Assembly (NCBI RefSeq): GCF_000720765.1
Contig: NZ_JODC01000003.1
Location: 310,001 to 374,000 of the forward strand
Source of the DNA: Streptomyces sp. NRRL S-646
GTDB lineage: Bacteria > Actinomycetota > Actinomycetes > Streptomycetales > Streptomycetaceae
Reading direction: 5' to 3'
DNA length: 64,000 nucleotides
The position numbers and the translations under genes are program-made. Positions 41,646-51,650 of the stretch are shown here, in pieces (within the stretch, counting starts at the first letter, position 1; each line of letters begins with the position of its first letter). The notes beneath the pieces were generated by a model. The model did no database searches and was not told where the DNA came from. It worked only from the letters and a program-made list of their open reading frames with translations.

Positions 41646-42470
41646 TCAGTCGCGGAAGCCCGTGCGGCGGGTGCGCTTCTCCCAGGCGAGGACGTCGTCG
41701 CGTACCTGGTCGAGGTGGTCGAGGACCGCACTCACGCCGTCGTCGCCGAGCGGCAGGCGCAGCGGGGTCTGTCCCGCCTCCAGCGCGGCCAGGATGAGCG
41801 CCGCGGCCTTGGCCGGGTCGCCGGCCCGCTCGTCGAAGCCGGCGTCGACCATCGCGCGCGTCCCGCCCACGGTGGCGTACGCCCCGCCGTCGGCGCTGGC
41901 CTGCGTCCCGTCGTACAGCGACGTACGGAAGGCACCCGGCTCGACGACGAGGACCTTGATGCCGTACTCGGCGACCTCGCCCGCGAGCGCCTCGGACATG
42001 CCCTCCAGGGCGAATTTCGTTCCGCTGTACGCCGAGAACCCGGGGTAGGACGTCTGCCCGCCCATGCTGCTCATCTGCACGATCGCGCCCGAGCGCCGGG
42101 AGCGCATGTACGGCAGTACGGCGCGCACCAGGGCGGCCGGGCCGAAGACGTGCACGTCGAACAGGGCGCGCAGCTCGTCCTCGGTGGTCTCCTCGAAGGC
42201 ACCGACATGGCCGCGACCGGCGTTGTTGACCAGGACGTCTATCCGCCCGTGCCGCGCCACCACGTCCCGTACCGCAGGTTCGGCGGCGGTCGTGTCCGCG
42301 ACATCGAGCCGCAGCGCCTCGACCTGGTCGGGGTGGGCGGCCACGAGGTCGTCCAGCCCTTCGGGCCGCCGCGCGGCTCCGACCACGACGTCACCGTCGG
42401 CGACCGCCGCCTCGGCGACGGCCCGCCCGAGTCCGCTGCTGGCGCCGGTGATCAGCCACACCTTGTTCAC
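41646..42470 (-). CDS. Short-chain dehydrogenase/reductase
   Basis: 274 aa, classical SDR. NAD(P) site TGASSGLG near residue 8, NNAGRGH, Ser in MSSMGGQTSY and catalytic YSGTKFALEG (YxxxK). Oxidoreductase of unknown substrate. Divergent from a LysR regulator, with a gap of about 106 bp, so regulation by it is likely. Confidence 0.93.
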   Translation of the reverse strand: MNKVWLITGASSGLGRAVAEAAVADGDVVVGAARRPEGLDDLVAAHPDQVEALRLDVADTTAAEPAVRDVVARHGRIDVLVNNAGRGHVGAFEETTEDELRALFDVHVFGPAALVRAVLPYMRSRRSGAIVQMSSMGGQTSYPGFSAYSGTKFALEGMSEALAGEVAEYGIKVLVVEPGAFRTSLYDGTQASADGGAYATVGGTRAMVDAGFDERAGDPAKAAALILAALEAGQTPLRLPLGDDGVSAVLDHLDQVRDDVLAWEKRTRRTGFRD

Positions 42471-42576
42471 GAAGACCCACCCTCCCTGGCCAATGCTCGG
42501 AGTGACTCCCTGAGCACCTCGTGAACCAGGCTGCTCCTGTGGCGAGTTGCCCGTCCAAGACCTACGGTGATAACCG

Positions 42577-43497
42577 ATGGCTATGACGGCGGACGTTCAT
42601 GTGCGGGACCTGCGGTACTTCGTCACGGTCGCCGAGGAACTGCACTTCACGCGCGCGGCCGAGCGGCTGTACGTCTCGCAGCCCGCACTGAGCAAGCAGA
42701 TCCGGGCGCTGGAGCGGCAGTTGGGGGTGGAGCTGCTGCGGCGCGACCGGCACGGCGTGGCGCTCACCGCGGCGGGCGCGGCGCTGCTGCCGCACGCCCG
42801 GCGGGTGCTGGACGCGTGGGCGCAGGCCGCGTCCGTGGTGGCTCAGGCGCGGGCCGCGCAGCGCAGCACCCTGGTGGTGGGCATGAGCACCAGCCCCGGC
42901 CGCGGCGGTCTGCTGCCCGCGATCCGCTCCCGCTTCACGGCCTCGCATCCGGAGGCCGCGGTCCGTCTGCGCCAGGTGAGCTGGGACGACCCGACCGCGG
43001 GCCTGGCGGACGGCGACACGGACATGGCTTTCGTGTGGCTGCCCCTGCCCGGCCAGGACCGCTACGCCTGGACGGTCGTCGCCGAGGAACCCCGCCTGGT
43101 CGCCCTCCCCGACACCCACCCCCTCGCCTCCCGCCCCGAGATCGACTTCGCGGACCTGGCCGAGGAACCCTTCCTGGCCCTCCCGAAGAGCGCGGGGCCG
43201 CTGCGGGACTACTGGCTCGCGGTCGAGGAACGCGCGGGCCGGCTCCCCCGCATCGGCGCGGAGATCGCCAGCACGGAGGAGACCTACGAGGCCCTGGTCG
43301 CGGGCCTCGGCGTCTGCCTGGTGGCGGTGGGCAACGTCCCGCTGATCACCCTCGGCGGCGTGGTGACCCGACCCGTCCGCGGGCTCACGCCCAGCCGGTA
43401 CGTGCTGGCCTGGCGAAAGGGTGACCACAGGCCGTTGGTGGGGGCGTATGCGGAGGCTTGTCGGCAGGTGACGGAGCAGGTCCCCGGAGGCGGGTGA
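42577..43497 (+). CDS. LysR-family transcriptional regulator
   Basis: 306 aa. HTH at about 8-65 (LRYFVTVAEELHFTRAAERL, VSQPALSKQIRALERQLG) and a substrate-binding domain at about 95-295. The ATG at 42577 lacks an obvious SD (GATAACCG precedes it), so a leaderless or weakly initiated message is possible. Probably controls the divergent SDR gene. Confidence 0.93.
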   Translation: MAMTADVHVRDLRYFVTVAEELHFTRAAERLYVSQPALSKQIRALERQLGVELLRRDRHGVALTAAGAALLPHARRVLDAWAQAASVVAQARAAQRSTLVVGMSTSPGRGGLLPAIRSRFTASHPEAAVRLRQVSWDDPTAGLADGDTDMAFVWLPLPGQDRYAWTVVAEEPRLVALPDTHPLASRPEIDFADLAEEPFLALPKSAGPLRDYWLAVEERAGRLPRIGAEIASTEETYEALVAGLGVCLVAVGNVPLITLGGVVTRPVRGLTPSRYVLAWRKGDHRPLVGAYAEACRQVTEQVPGGG

Positions 43498-43578
43498 GCC
43501 TGTCCTCGTGGAGCCTTCGTTCACAAGGACATCCGATCGCGGCGGCCCGAGTAGGCGGCGGCTTCTAGGATCTGCGGC

Positions 43579-44316
43579 ATGGCAACCAGACTCGTGCAGA
43601 TCAATATGAAGGCCCGGGACGACTCCGCGCTCGGCCGGTTCTGGGCGGAGGCACTTGGTTGGGGTGTCGACAGCGAGGGACCCGGCGTCACCAACCTCGA
43701 ACCCGTGGGTTTCGCCTACCCCGATCCCGTGGCCGTCTGCATCGACATCATCGCCCGTCCGGAACCCAAAACAGTGAAGAACCGGGTGCACCTTGATCTG
43801 GCCACCACCTCGACCGCCCATCAGGCGGAGTTGGTCGCGCGCTTGAAGGATCTCGGCGCGGCGACTGCCGACGTGGGTCAGGGCGACGTCCCCTGGACGG
43901 TCATGGCCGACCCGGAGGGCAACGAGTTCTGCGTCCTGGAGCCCCGCCCGATCTACCAGGACACCGGGCCGATCGCCGCGGTGGTGGTCGACTGCACCGA
44001 CCCACGGGGGATGGCCCGGTTCTGGGGCCAGGCGATGGACTGGACGCTGCACGAGGTCACCGACGACCACGCGACCATGCGCTCCGCCAAAGGCGTCGGC
44101 CCCTACCTGGAGTTCCTCCGCACCCCCGACACCAAGAGCGGGTGGAACCGCGTCCACCTGGACGTCTGCCCCTACCCCGGTGACGACCTGGGAGCAGAGG
44201 AAGCCAGACTGCGCGCCCTGGGCGCCACCGACCCTGGTATCGACCAGTCCGCAATCCACTGGAGGGTTCTGGCCGACCCGGAAGGCAACGAATTCTGCCT
44301 CCTCACTCCTCGCTGA
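43579..44316 (+). CDS. Two-domain VOC (glyoxalase-like) protein
   Basis: 245 aa with two tandem Glyoxalase_6-type modules (about 3-125 and 132-245), each ending DPEGNEFC.L.PR and containing NRVHLD. An internal duplication within one chain. The function is not predictable (dioxygenase, drug-binding or lyase folds are all known). It is followed within 60 bp by insertion-element debris. Confidence 0.88.
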   Translation: MATRLVQINMKARDDSALGRFWAEALGWGVDSEGPGVTNLEPVGFAYPDPVAVCIDIIARPEPKTVKNRVHLDLATTSTAHQAELVARLKDLGAATADVGQGDVPWTVMADPEGNEFCVLEPRPIYQDTGPIAAVVVDCTDPRGMARFWGQAMDWTLHEVTDDHATMRSAKGVGPYLEFLRTPDTKSGWNRVHLDVCPYPGDDLGAEEARLRALGATDPGIDQSAIHWRVLADPEGNEFCLLTPR

Positions 44317-44349
44317 CCCTTGAGCAGCGGCTCCGGCCGGTTCCGGGTC

Positions 44350-44640
44350 AGCGGCGAAGACCACGTGGCGTCAGCGCAGACCGGCAACAGCCACGCCCGC
44401 CGTCTTCTGGTCGAGGCGGCCTGGCATCACCGTAAACGCCGCCGGATCAGCAGGGAGTTGATCCGGCGCCAGGAAAAAACAGCCACCCGCGGTGCGTGAC
44501 CGGCCGATCGCGGCAATCGCCGGCTGCACCACCGCTGGAAGCGGTTCGATGCCGCAACAAGAGGCCCACCATCGCCGCGGTGCCGGTCGCCCGCGAACCA
44601 GCCGGCTTGTGCTCGAGTCTCGCCGGCCGACGGCAGGCGG
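44350..44640 (+). pseudogene. C-terminal remnant of an IS110-family transposase
   Basis: The + frame at 44371 reads QTGNSHARRLLVEAAWHHRK and SRELIRRQE, typical of the IS116/IS110/IS902 C-terminal domain, then stops. The homologous text continues in other frames: NRRLHHRWKRFDAA, then NKRPTIAAVPVARE. So there is at least one frameshift plus a stop; the N-terminal DEDD part is missing. No flanking recombination sites could be defined. Confidence 0.72.
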
Positions 44641-44760
44641 GAGTTGGAGGAGTACGGTCCGCTGCACCGGGTCACCCTCACCCACGCCCTGAGCGGCGAT
44701 ACGGACAGCCCAGGGCCGGGTCATCAGGACCACGCTGCCCACGCATCCGGACGACTCGCC

Positions 44761-45060
44761 TGCAACGGCGACCCGCTCAACCACTATGACCTCGACGGAC
44801 GCCGGTGGCGGGGCACCGTTATTGGCGGTTATGTGAGACGACATCTCAGTCGCAATCGAGACGCCACCGCATGGTATTGCCCACGACGGGCGCGAGGCCG
44901 AGAATTGCGCGAGGATAACCCCGGCATCCGACGGCTCGCTGTCCCTCGACAGAAGCGGATTGCACCACCGCGTGGGTATCGTGTGCGCAGTGCGGTGGGG
45001 CGTGCGGTATTTGGTCGGCGGGTCTCGCAGACTTGGCCTGCGCCGGTATTACTGACGTAA
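44761..45060 (+). pseudogene. Fragment of an Rhs/polymorphic-toxin C-terminus
   Basis: The frame starts CNGDPLNHYDLDGRRWRG, the hallmark of the end of an Rhs core repeat (xDPLNxYDLDGR) just before the variable toxin tip. It is followed by about 75 basic residues ending in a stop. No Rhs body lies upstream, only transposase debris. So this is an orphan tip, possibly displaced by the IS110 element. Confidence 0.55.
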
Positions 45061-45097
45061 AGATAGGGCATGCTGAAGCAAAGCGTGACCGGCCGGG

Positions 45098-45125
45098 TCG
45101 ACAAGGAAAGGGCTTTCGCTATACT
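45098..45125 (+). promoter_or_regulatory. Candidate promoter for the orphan gene at 45321
   Basis: TCGACA (45098-45103), 16-bp spacer, TATACT (45120-45125). The -10 is strong; the -35 is fair. A leader of about 190 bases to the TTG at 45321 would follow. Confidence 0.4.
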
Positions 45126-45320
45126 TCAGGTGTCGGTTGGCAGTCCGAGGTGCACTGAAATGTGGACTTGAAGGTGCTCACCGAATTTGTCGCGGTCCTC
45201 CGAGCTCTCAAAGGCGGTCCGTGATTACCGGGATGCAGCCCTGTCCCGTCAACTGTCCTGCGGCAAGCGGGTGTATCCACGGGATTCAGAGCCCGCCACA
45301 GGCCTTTACGGGAGTACCTT

Positions 45321-45782
45321 TTGATACGCCGCCGCCGTCGCGATGAACCCCAACCGCCCTCGAATTACTCGGCGACCTCGGACGCCGTCCAGATTACCAT
45401 TCGAGAACTGATTGCTCTCGTAGGAGTTCTTGAGCATGCCCGTAATAGAATCTCCGAGTTGAGCGATACTGACGGCGACACCATCGCCCGCGCCAGCGGA
45501 GCCTCCCTCATACCATCACTGTATGCGCGAGCTGGATTGGCCCTGACAAAAGGTCGTGACAGCATACCCTTGCTCGTCGGCGAGGTTGGCCTGCTTGAGG
45601 CCGCAGTGATCAACCTGGAGTCATATGAAGGGAATGAGGTGGTTCTAGTCGCTGGATATGAACTCCTCGATGTTCTTTCGAATCGCGAGGTGAATACCGG
45701 CCCTCTGCGCCGCATACACGGAATCTTGACCTTTGATGGTGATTCGGGGACTCTGCCGGCGGATCAGCCACTCCTTCCCTGA
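45321..45782 (+). CDS. Orphan low-GC gene of unknown function, possible immunity-type protein
   Basis: 153 aa, TTG start with GGGAG 6 bases upstream. No signal peptide or span; mainly helical (ITIRELIALVGVLEHARNRI, VGEVGLLEAAVINLESYEGN). GC and codon choice are clearly lower than in neighbours (many A/T third positions), a sign of transfer. It sits directly downstream of an Rhs tip fragment, where immunity genes normally lie. No family recognised, so the immunity role is a context guess. Confidence 0.6.
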   Translation: MIRRRRRDEPQPPSNYSATSDAVQITIRELIALVGVLEHARNRISELSDTDGDTIARASGASLIPSLYARAGLALTKGRDSIPLLVGEVGLLEAAVINLESYEGNEVVLVAGYELLDVLSNREVNTGPLRRIHGILTFDGDSGTLPADQPLLP

Positions 45783-45855
45783 GATGACGGCGAGGAGTGA
45801 AGACTGAGCCTGGGAAACCCCGGCCGAGCGCCTCGCCAAGCTCCTGTTGCTGCTT

Positions 45856-46704
45856 TCAGCGACGGTGAACGGAGTTCAGATCCACCGTCAGGAGCTGAAG
45901 GGCCGCCTCGTGCGGTGAGTCCGGTTCCGCGTGGTAGAACTTCAGGATGTTGCCGTCCTGAAGGTCCGCGGACTGGTACATCAACTCCACTTCGCCGACG
46001 ACCGGATGGCTGAAGAGCTTCGTACCCTCGATGCAGTTGGCCACCCGTTGTCGCCACCAGAGCGCCGCGAACTCCTCGCTTTGAATGGTCAGTTCACCAA
46101 TCAGTTCGGCCAATCGCGGATCGTGCCGGTGGTTCCCGGAGATGAAACGCAGATAGGTCACGTTCGACTCGGACTCCGCGGCCCAGTCCGCGTACAGGGC
46201 CCGGACTTCGTCGTCGAGGAAGTTCATCTTGATGACGTTCGGGCGCAGTTGGGCGTCCTCGGTGACGTCGAAGTCGAGATGCGGCGCGAACAGCCGGTGG
46301 TAGAGCGAGTTCCAGGCAAGGATGTCGCACCGGTAGTTCAACACGGCCGCCGCCACATTCCCCAGTGACGCCATCAACATTTTGGTGCTCGGGCTCAACT
46401 GGTCCTCATGGGGCGCCTGCTGCTGCGGATTCTGCATCGGCGTCCCGATCTTGAGCAGGTAATCCTGTTCGTCGAGGCTCAGATCAAGTGCGCGGGCGAT
46501 GGAGAGCAGGACCTGCGGGGAGGCATGTGCGGTCTGCGACTGCTCGAGCCGGGTGTAGTAGGTCTGGCTCACTCCCGCGAGGGCGGCCACCTCCTCCCGG
46601 CGCAGTCCGGGAACCCGCCGGGAGCCGCTGGTGCGCAGTCCCCGCTGCTCCGGCCGGATGCGCTCACGCATCTGTCGCAGGTAGCTGCCGAGGTCCGTGT
46701 TCAC
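45856..46704 (-). CDS. XRE-family regulator with MmyB-like ligand domain
   Basis: 282 aa. HTH at about 20-75 (RVPGLRREEVAALAGVSQTY, YTRLEQ) and an MmyB-like domain at about 100-280 (NYRCDILAWNSLYHRLF, LSTxD-type ending). It probably binds a lipid-like ligand. GTG 46704 follows GGTGGA at 7 bases and gives the family N-terminus; an ATG at 46725 has no SD. It lies downstream of, and on the same strand as, an MFS exporter. Confidence 0.87.
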   Translation of the reverse strand: MNTDLGSYLRQMRERIRPEQRGLRTSGSRRVPGLRREEVAALAGVSQTYYTRLEQSQTAHASPQVLLSIARALDLSLDEQDYLLKIGTPMQNPQQQAPHEDQLSPSTKMLMASLGNVAAAVLNYRCDILAWNSLYHRLFAPHLDFDVTEDAQLRPNVIKMNFLDDEVRALYADWAAESESNVTYLRFISGNHRHDPRLAELIGELTIQSEEFAALWWRQRVANCIEGTKLFSHPVVGEVELMYQSADLQDGNILKFYHAEPDSPHEAALQLLTVDLNSVHRR

Positions 46705-46845
46705 GATCTGTTCCACCCTTCTCATTATGAAGTGCCGTACGGCAACGGCAACATCGCCCCGGTTCGCGGCACCCGAGGCCACGACGGCCGGGTGGACGGT
46801 TCTTTACTCCGCCCACCCGGCCGTTCGGCCACCGCGCCGGGGGAG

Positions 46846-48297
46846 TTACGCGGTGACGGACGCCGCCTGCCGGGCCTTCCCGCGCAGCACCAGCCACAGC
46901 AGCAGACCGACGGCTACCTGGGAGACTCCGGCCACGCCGATCGCGACGTGGATACCGGTGAGTTCCTCGGCGGCGGAGACAGTGCCCTGTCCGATGACGG
47001 CGGCGAAGACCGCGCTCACCAGCGGGATGCCGATCGCGATGCCGACCTGCTGGCTCTGGGTGGCCATGCCGGTGGCCATGCCCTGCATGTCGGACTCGAC
47101 GGACGAGGTGGCGATGACCATGAAGCACAGGGCGGCCAGCATGGAGAAGAAGGCGTTCACGAACTGGGTGGCGATCAACGGGATCAACCAGTACGAGTCC
47201 GAGGTGGCGCACAGCGCCGGCAGCATGAACGCGCCCTGCAGGAACAGGGAGACGCCGAGCATCGTACGCGGCGAGACCTTCCGGAGGATGCGCGGACCGA
47301 CGGTGCCGGCGATGATCTGGCCCACGCCGATGCCGAGCAGCACCAGGCCGGCGACCATCGAGGAAAGGCCGAGCACGTTCTGGACGTACAGCCCGGTGAA
47401 GAAGATCAGCGCGGTCTCGCCGCCGAAGATGAACAGGGCAGCCAGGTTGCCGAAGGCGATGTCGGGCTTCTTGAGAATGTTCACCGGTACCAGGGCGTCG
47501 GCAGTACGGCTCTCCACGGCCCAGAAGCCGCCGAGCAGCACGGCGGCGGCGACAAGCGAGCCGCCCGCAGCCAGGTCGAGGCCTCCCTCCCCGACTCGGG
47601 TGACGCCGTAGATCCCGACGAAGAGGCCCAGAGTGATCAGCAGTGCACCGGGCAGGTCGATGCGGCTGCGCTGCTCCGCCCGGCTCTCATCGACGACGAT
47701 CGGCACCACCACGATCGCCGCGATGGCCACGGGGATGTTGATGAAGAAAGCCCAACGCCAGGAGAACACGTCCGTGAGGACACCGCCGAGGATCGCGCCG
47801 ACACTGAAGCCGGAGCTCATCATCACGCTGTTCAGACCCAGCGCCCGGGTGCGCAGGCTGGGTTCGGTGAATGCTGTGGTCAGCAGCGCGAGCGCGGCGG
47901 GCGTGACGGCGGCGGTGGCCAGGCCCTGCAGGGTACGGGCGATCAGCAGCAACGCAGGGGAGTCGGCGAGGCCGCCGACAAGCGAGGAAACCGTCAGGAC
48001 GACCATTCCGGCAGTAAAGATGCGCCGACGCCCCACATAGTCACCGACGCGGCCGAAGACCAGAGTGCACCCGGCGGCGCACAACGCGAACGTCGTGGTG
48101 ATCCACTGCAGGCTCCCCGTCGAGAACCCCAGTGATGTGCCGACTTCGGGCAGCGCGACGTTCAGCACGGAGAAGTCGGCGGCCATCATGAACTGCGACG
48201 CCAGGAGCACCACCAGGGCAGCGGCCTGACGGCCCGTCATGCGGACACTGGTCGGCGGCGCGGCCGCGGCGGTCGTGGCGGTTTCAGCGGTAGTCAT
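46846..48297 (-). CDS. MFS drug exporter, DHA2 (14-span) type
   Basis: 483 aa. Motif A-like GRVGDYVGRRR after the second span and motif C-like GFSVGAILGGVL; about 14 spans overall. Proton-driven export of hydrophobic drugs is the usual role. The start at 48297 (MTTAETATT) has GAGG 9 bases upstream; longer in-frame codons extend into the promoter region. Likely under the MmyB-type regulator encoded next to it. Confidence 0.9.
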   Translation of the reverse strand: MTTAETATTAAAAPPTSVRMTGRQAAALVVLLASQFMMAADFSVLNVALPEVGTSLGFSTGSLQWITTTFALCAAGCTLVFGRVGDYVGRRRIFTAGMVVLTVSSLVGGLADSPALLLIARTLQGLATAAVTPAALALLTTAFTEPSLRTRALGLNSVMMSSGFSVGAILGGVLTDVFSWRWAFFINIPVAIAAIVVVPIVVDESRAEQRSRIDLPGALLITLGLFVGIYGVTRVGEGGLDLAAGGSLVAAAVLLGGFWAVESRTADALVPVNILKKPDIAFGNLAALFIFGGETALIFFTGLYVQNVLGLSSMVAGLVLLGIGVGQIIAGTVGPRILRKVSPRTMLGVSLFLQGAFMLPALCATSDSYWLIPLIATQFVNAFFSMLAALCFMVIATSSVESDMQGMATGMATQSQQVGIAIGIPLVSAVFAAVIGQGTVSAAEELTGIHVAIGVAGVSQVAVGLLLWLVLRGKARQAASVTA

Positions 48298-48982
48298 GCA
48301 TCCCAGCCTCAACCGACCGCCGCCGCTCAGCCAGATCCCTCTCGACAGCACTCCTGCGGAGACTGTCACTGGCAGTGCCACCTTCGGCGTCATGGGGAAG
48401 GCTCACTCGGCCGCCGCCAGTGAGACCGCAATGCCGAGGAGAATGGCCACCCGCCAACCGACGGCGCGCTCCAGGGTGAGGACGGCCGCGCCGATCGACG
48501 TCATTCGGTTCGGGCTGCACCTGGATCTGCGGAAGATGCGCCAGGGCTTCAGCCGTGCCACGCCGCGCTCGACCGGTGCCCGCGCCGCGGACAGTGCACG
48601 GTCGACGGTTTGCTCAGTCGGCGTGAGCTCTCGGCCCGGCGAGCGTCTGAGGGAATGTCGTCACCCACGGGCCGCCGTCACTCTCCCAGCACCTCATCCG
48701 CGTGGTCCCGATCGCACCGGCCTGTTCGACGCCCCCCTCATCACAGGACTGCACCAGGAGGCCCGCGACTCCCTCGGGCGCCAGATCCCCCAGCCCGCGC
48801 GCCTCGACGGCGCCATCCGCACGGCACCGCGGTGACGGACCTTCCCCTGTTCAGCCGGGAGAGCAGCCGGGCCATGACAGCGCACGCCCCGGCACGGGAA
48901 AAGCCAGGAGCCCGACCCCGGAGAGCCGGACCCCTCTGGCCTGCATATTTGCCAGATCAGCGACGTAGTGGCACGTCACCCG
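48298..48982 (-). other. Gene-free interval with an IS5-family transposase remnant
   Basis: About 685 bp. It holds a palindrome CACTGGCAGTG at 48367-48377 (candidate operator of the MFS promoter) and an IS5-type C-terminal fragment at 48403-48645. The remainder to 48982 has open frames only because of high GC; nothing recognisable was found in it. Confidence 0.6.
48403..48645 (-). pseudogene. C-terminal remnant of an IS5-family transposase
   Basis: Minus-strand translation gives LTPTEQTVDRALSAARAPVE, then RGVARLKPWRIFRRSRCSPN and RMTSIGAAVLTLERAV, ending AAAE and a stop. ARAPVE..VARLK.WRIFRR is typical of the end of IS5-group transposases of Streptomyces. The catalytic core upstream is missing. 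Confidence 0.72.
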
Positions 48983-50071
<1,089 letters not shown>

Positions 50072-50270
50072 GTTGCGACTTCCCGTACGTGAGAGACATC
50101 AGGGGACTGGGGCTGCGGGCCCGGTCCTTCTTCGGTGCACGGGCGGGCCGATCCACCAGTCTACGGCGTACCGGTCCCCGCCCCGGCGCCCCGTCGAACG
50201 CTTGGCCAGGGTCCGACCCTCGGCGTGTCTGAGGGGCGATTGCGCACATAAACCGACCTAAGTTGGTCCG

Positions 50271-50861
50271 GTGGAGCAACACGGGTCGGGACCACCGCAC
50301 AACGGAACGCGACGCGGCACGCCCCCGCTGCCCCCGCAGGCGAAGCGCGGCGGAAGCGGTGGGGGTGCGGGCGGTGGTGCGCGACCTGCCGGACAGCGCC
50401 GCCCCGCGACCCGCCCGGCGGCGCGGCAGCCCGGCCCGCCGCCGGTCGAGAAGGCACGGCGGCTGCCCAACCCGCGGCTGACCGGGCTGGGCAGCGGTCT
50501 GTTCTGCGGGGCGCTGATGTTCGCGCTCGGCTGTCTCGACCAGCTGCTCTTCGGGGCGTCGCTGACGCTGTACGGCGTGCTGTTCCTGCCGGTGTGCCTG
50601 CTGACCGCGGTCTGGGTGCGCAAGAGCGACCTGGCGACCGCACCCGTCGTCGTACCGATCGCCTTCGCAGCGGGCCTGCTCCCGGTGGCCGACAGCAGCG
50701 GCGGGCTGCTCGGCCGGCTGATGGGCCTGGTGACGGCACTGGCCACCCAGGCCGGGTGGTTGTACGGGGGGACCCTCGTCGCGGGCCTGATCGTCACGGG
50801 ACGGAAGGCCGCCCTGATGCGACGCCAACGCACCGGAGGCCGCCGTCCGCCCCGGTACTAG
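50271..50861 (+). CDS. DUF6542-type membrane protein
   Basis: 196 aa. An N-terminal Pro/Gly/Arg-rich cytoplasmic region of about 70 residues, then four spans between about 75 and 180 (LGSGLFCGALMFALGCLDQL, LYGVLFLPVCLLTAVWV). GTG start at 50271. Divergent from ychF; the 200-bp gap should hold both promoters. Function unknown. Confidence 0.82.
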   Translation: MEQHGSGPPHNGTRRGTPPLPPQAKRGGSGGGAGGGARPAGQRRPATRPAARQPGPPPVEKARRLPNPRLTGLGSGLFCGALMFALGCLDQLLFGASLTLYGVLFLPVCLLTAVWVRKSDLATAPVVVPIAFAAGLLPVADSSGGLLGRLMGLVTALATQAGWLYGGTLVAGLIVTGRKAALMRRQRTGGRRPPRY

Positions 50862-50877
50862 ACCCCGAGGCCCGGCC

Positions 50878-51621
50878 CTAGCTCTCCGCGGCGTGCATGG
50901 CCGCACCCACGATCCCCGCGTTGTTCTGCAGCTGCGCCGGGACGATCTCCGCCTTGATGCCGTCGATGAAGGGCAGGAACTTCTCGGACTTCCGGCTGAC
51001 GCCGCCGCCGATGACGATCAGTTCCGGTGAGAACAGCATCTCGACGTGGGCGAGGTACTTCTGCACGCGGTGCGCCCAGTGCTCCCAGGTCAGCTCGCCG
51101 TCCTCCCTGGCCTTGCTGGAGGCGCGCTTCTCCGCGTCGTGGCCGTGCAGCTCCAGATGGCCCAGCTCGGTGTTGGGCACCAGGGTGCCGTCGACGAACA
51201 GGGCACTGCCGATGCCGGTTCCGAAGGTCAGCAGGATGACCGTGCCCCGGCGGCCCCGGCCCGCGCCGAAGTGCATCTCGGCGACGCCCGCCGCGTCCGC
51301 GTCGTTGACCACCGTCACCGGCAGGCCACCCAGGCGGGCGCTGAACAACGCGCCCGCGTCCGTGTCGATCCAGCTCTTGTCGACATTGGCCGCCGTGCGG
51401 ATGGTGGATCCGCCGGTGACCACGCCGGGGAAGGTGAGGCCGACCGGGCCGGTCCAGCCGAAGTGGTCTACGACCTGCTTCACACCGTCGGCCACGCTGT
51501 CGGGTGTAGCCGGGTGCGGAGTGAGCACTTTGCAGCGCTCCTCCGCCAGGTCGCCCTTGTCCAGGTCCACAGGGGCGCCCTTGATCCCGGATCCACCGAT
51601 GTCCACACCGAAGATCTGCAT
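50878..51621 (-). CDS. ppgK: Polyphosphate glucokinase
   Basis: 247 aa ROK-fold kinase. DIGGSGIKGAPVD (phosphate 1), NDADAAGVAE with the catalytic Asp, and LLTFGTGIGSALFVDG. It phosphorylates glucose with polyphosphate or ATP in actinobacteria. The length and the EMHFGAGRGRRGTV motif suit PpgK over GlkA. Confidence 0.94.
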   Translation of the reverse strand: MQIFGVDIGGSGIKGAPVDLDKGDLAEERCKVLTPHPATPDSVADGVKQVVDHFGWTGPVGLTFPGVVTGGSTIRTAANVDKSWIDTDAGALFSARLGGLPVTVVNDADAAGVAEMHFGAGRGRRGTVILLTFGTGIGSALFVDGTLVPNTELGHLELHGHDAEKRASSKAREDGELTWEHWAHRVQKYLAHVEMLFSPELIVIGGGVSRKSEKFLPFIDGIKAEIVPAQLQNNAGIVGAAMHAAES

Positions 51622-51650
51622 GGCCCTACGTTACGACGGACGACTGACAG

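Noticed and set aside
44371..44844. 157-codon minus-strand frame
   Set aside because: The opposite strand carries clear IS110 transposase text; the minus frame has no recognisable features.
46846..48135. Plus-strand frame of 575 codons antisense to the XRE and MFS genes
   Set aside because: Asp/Gly/His/Arg-rich antisense shadow; the minus strand has a complete 14-span exporter and an HTH regulator.
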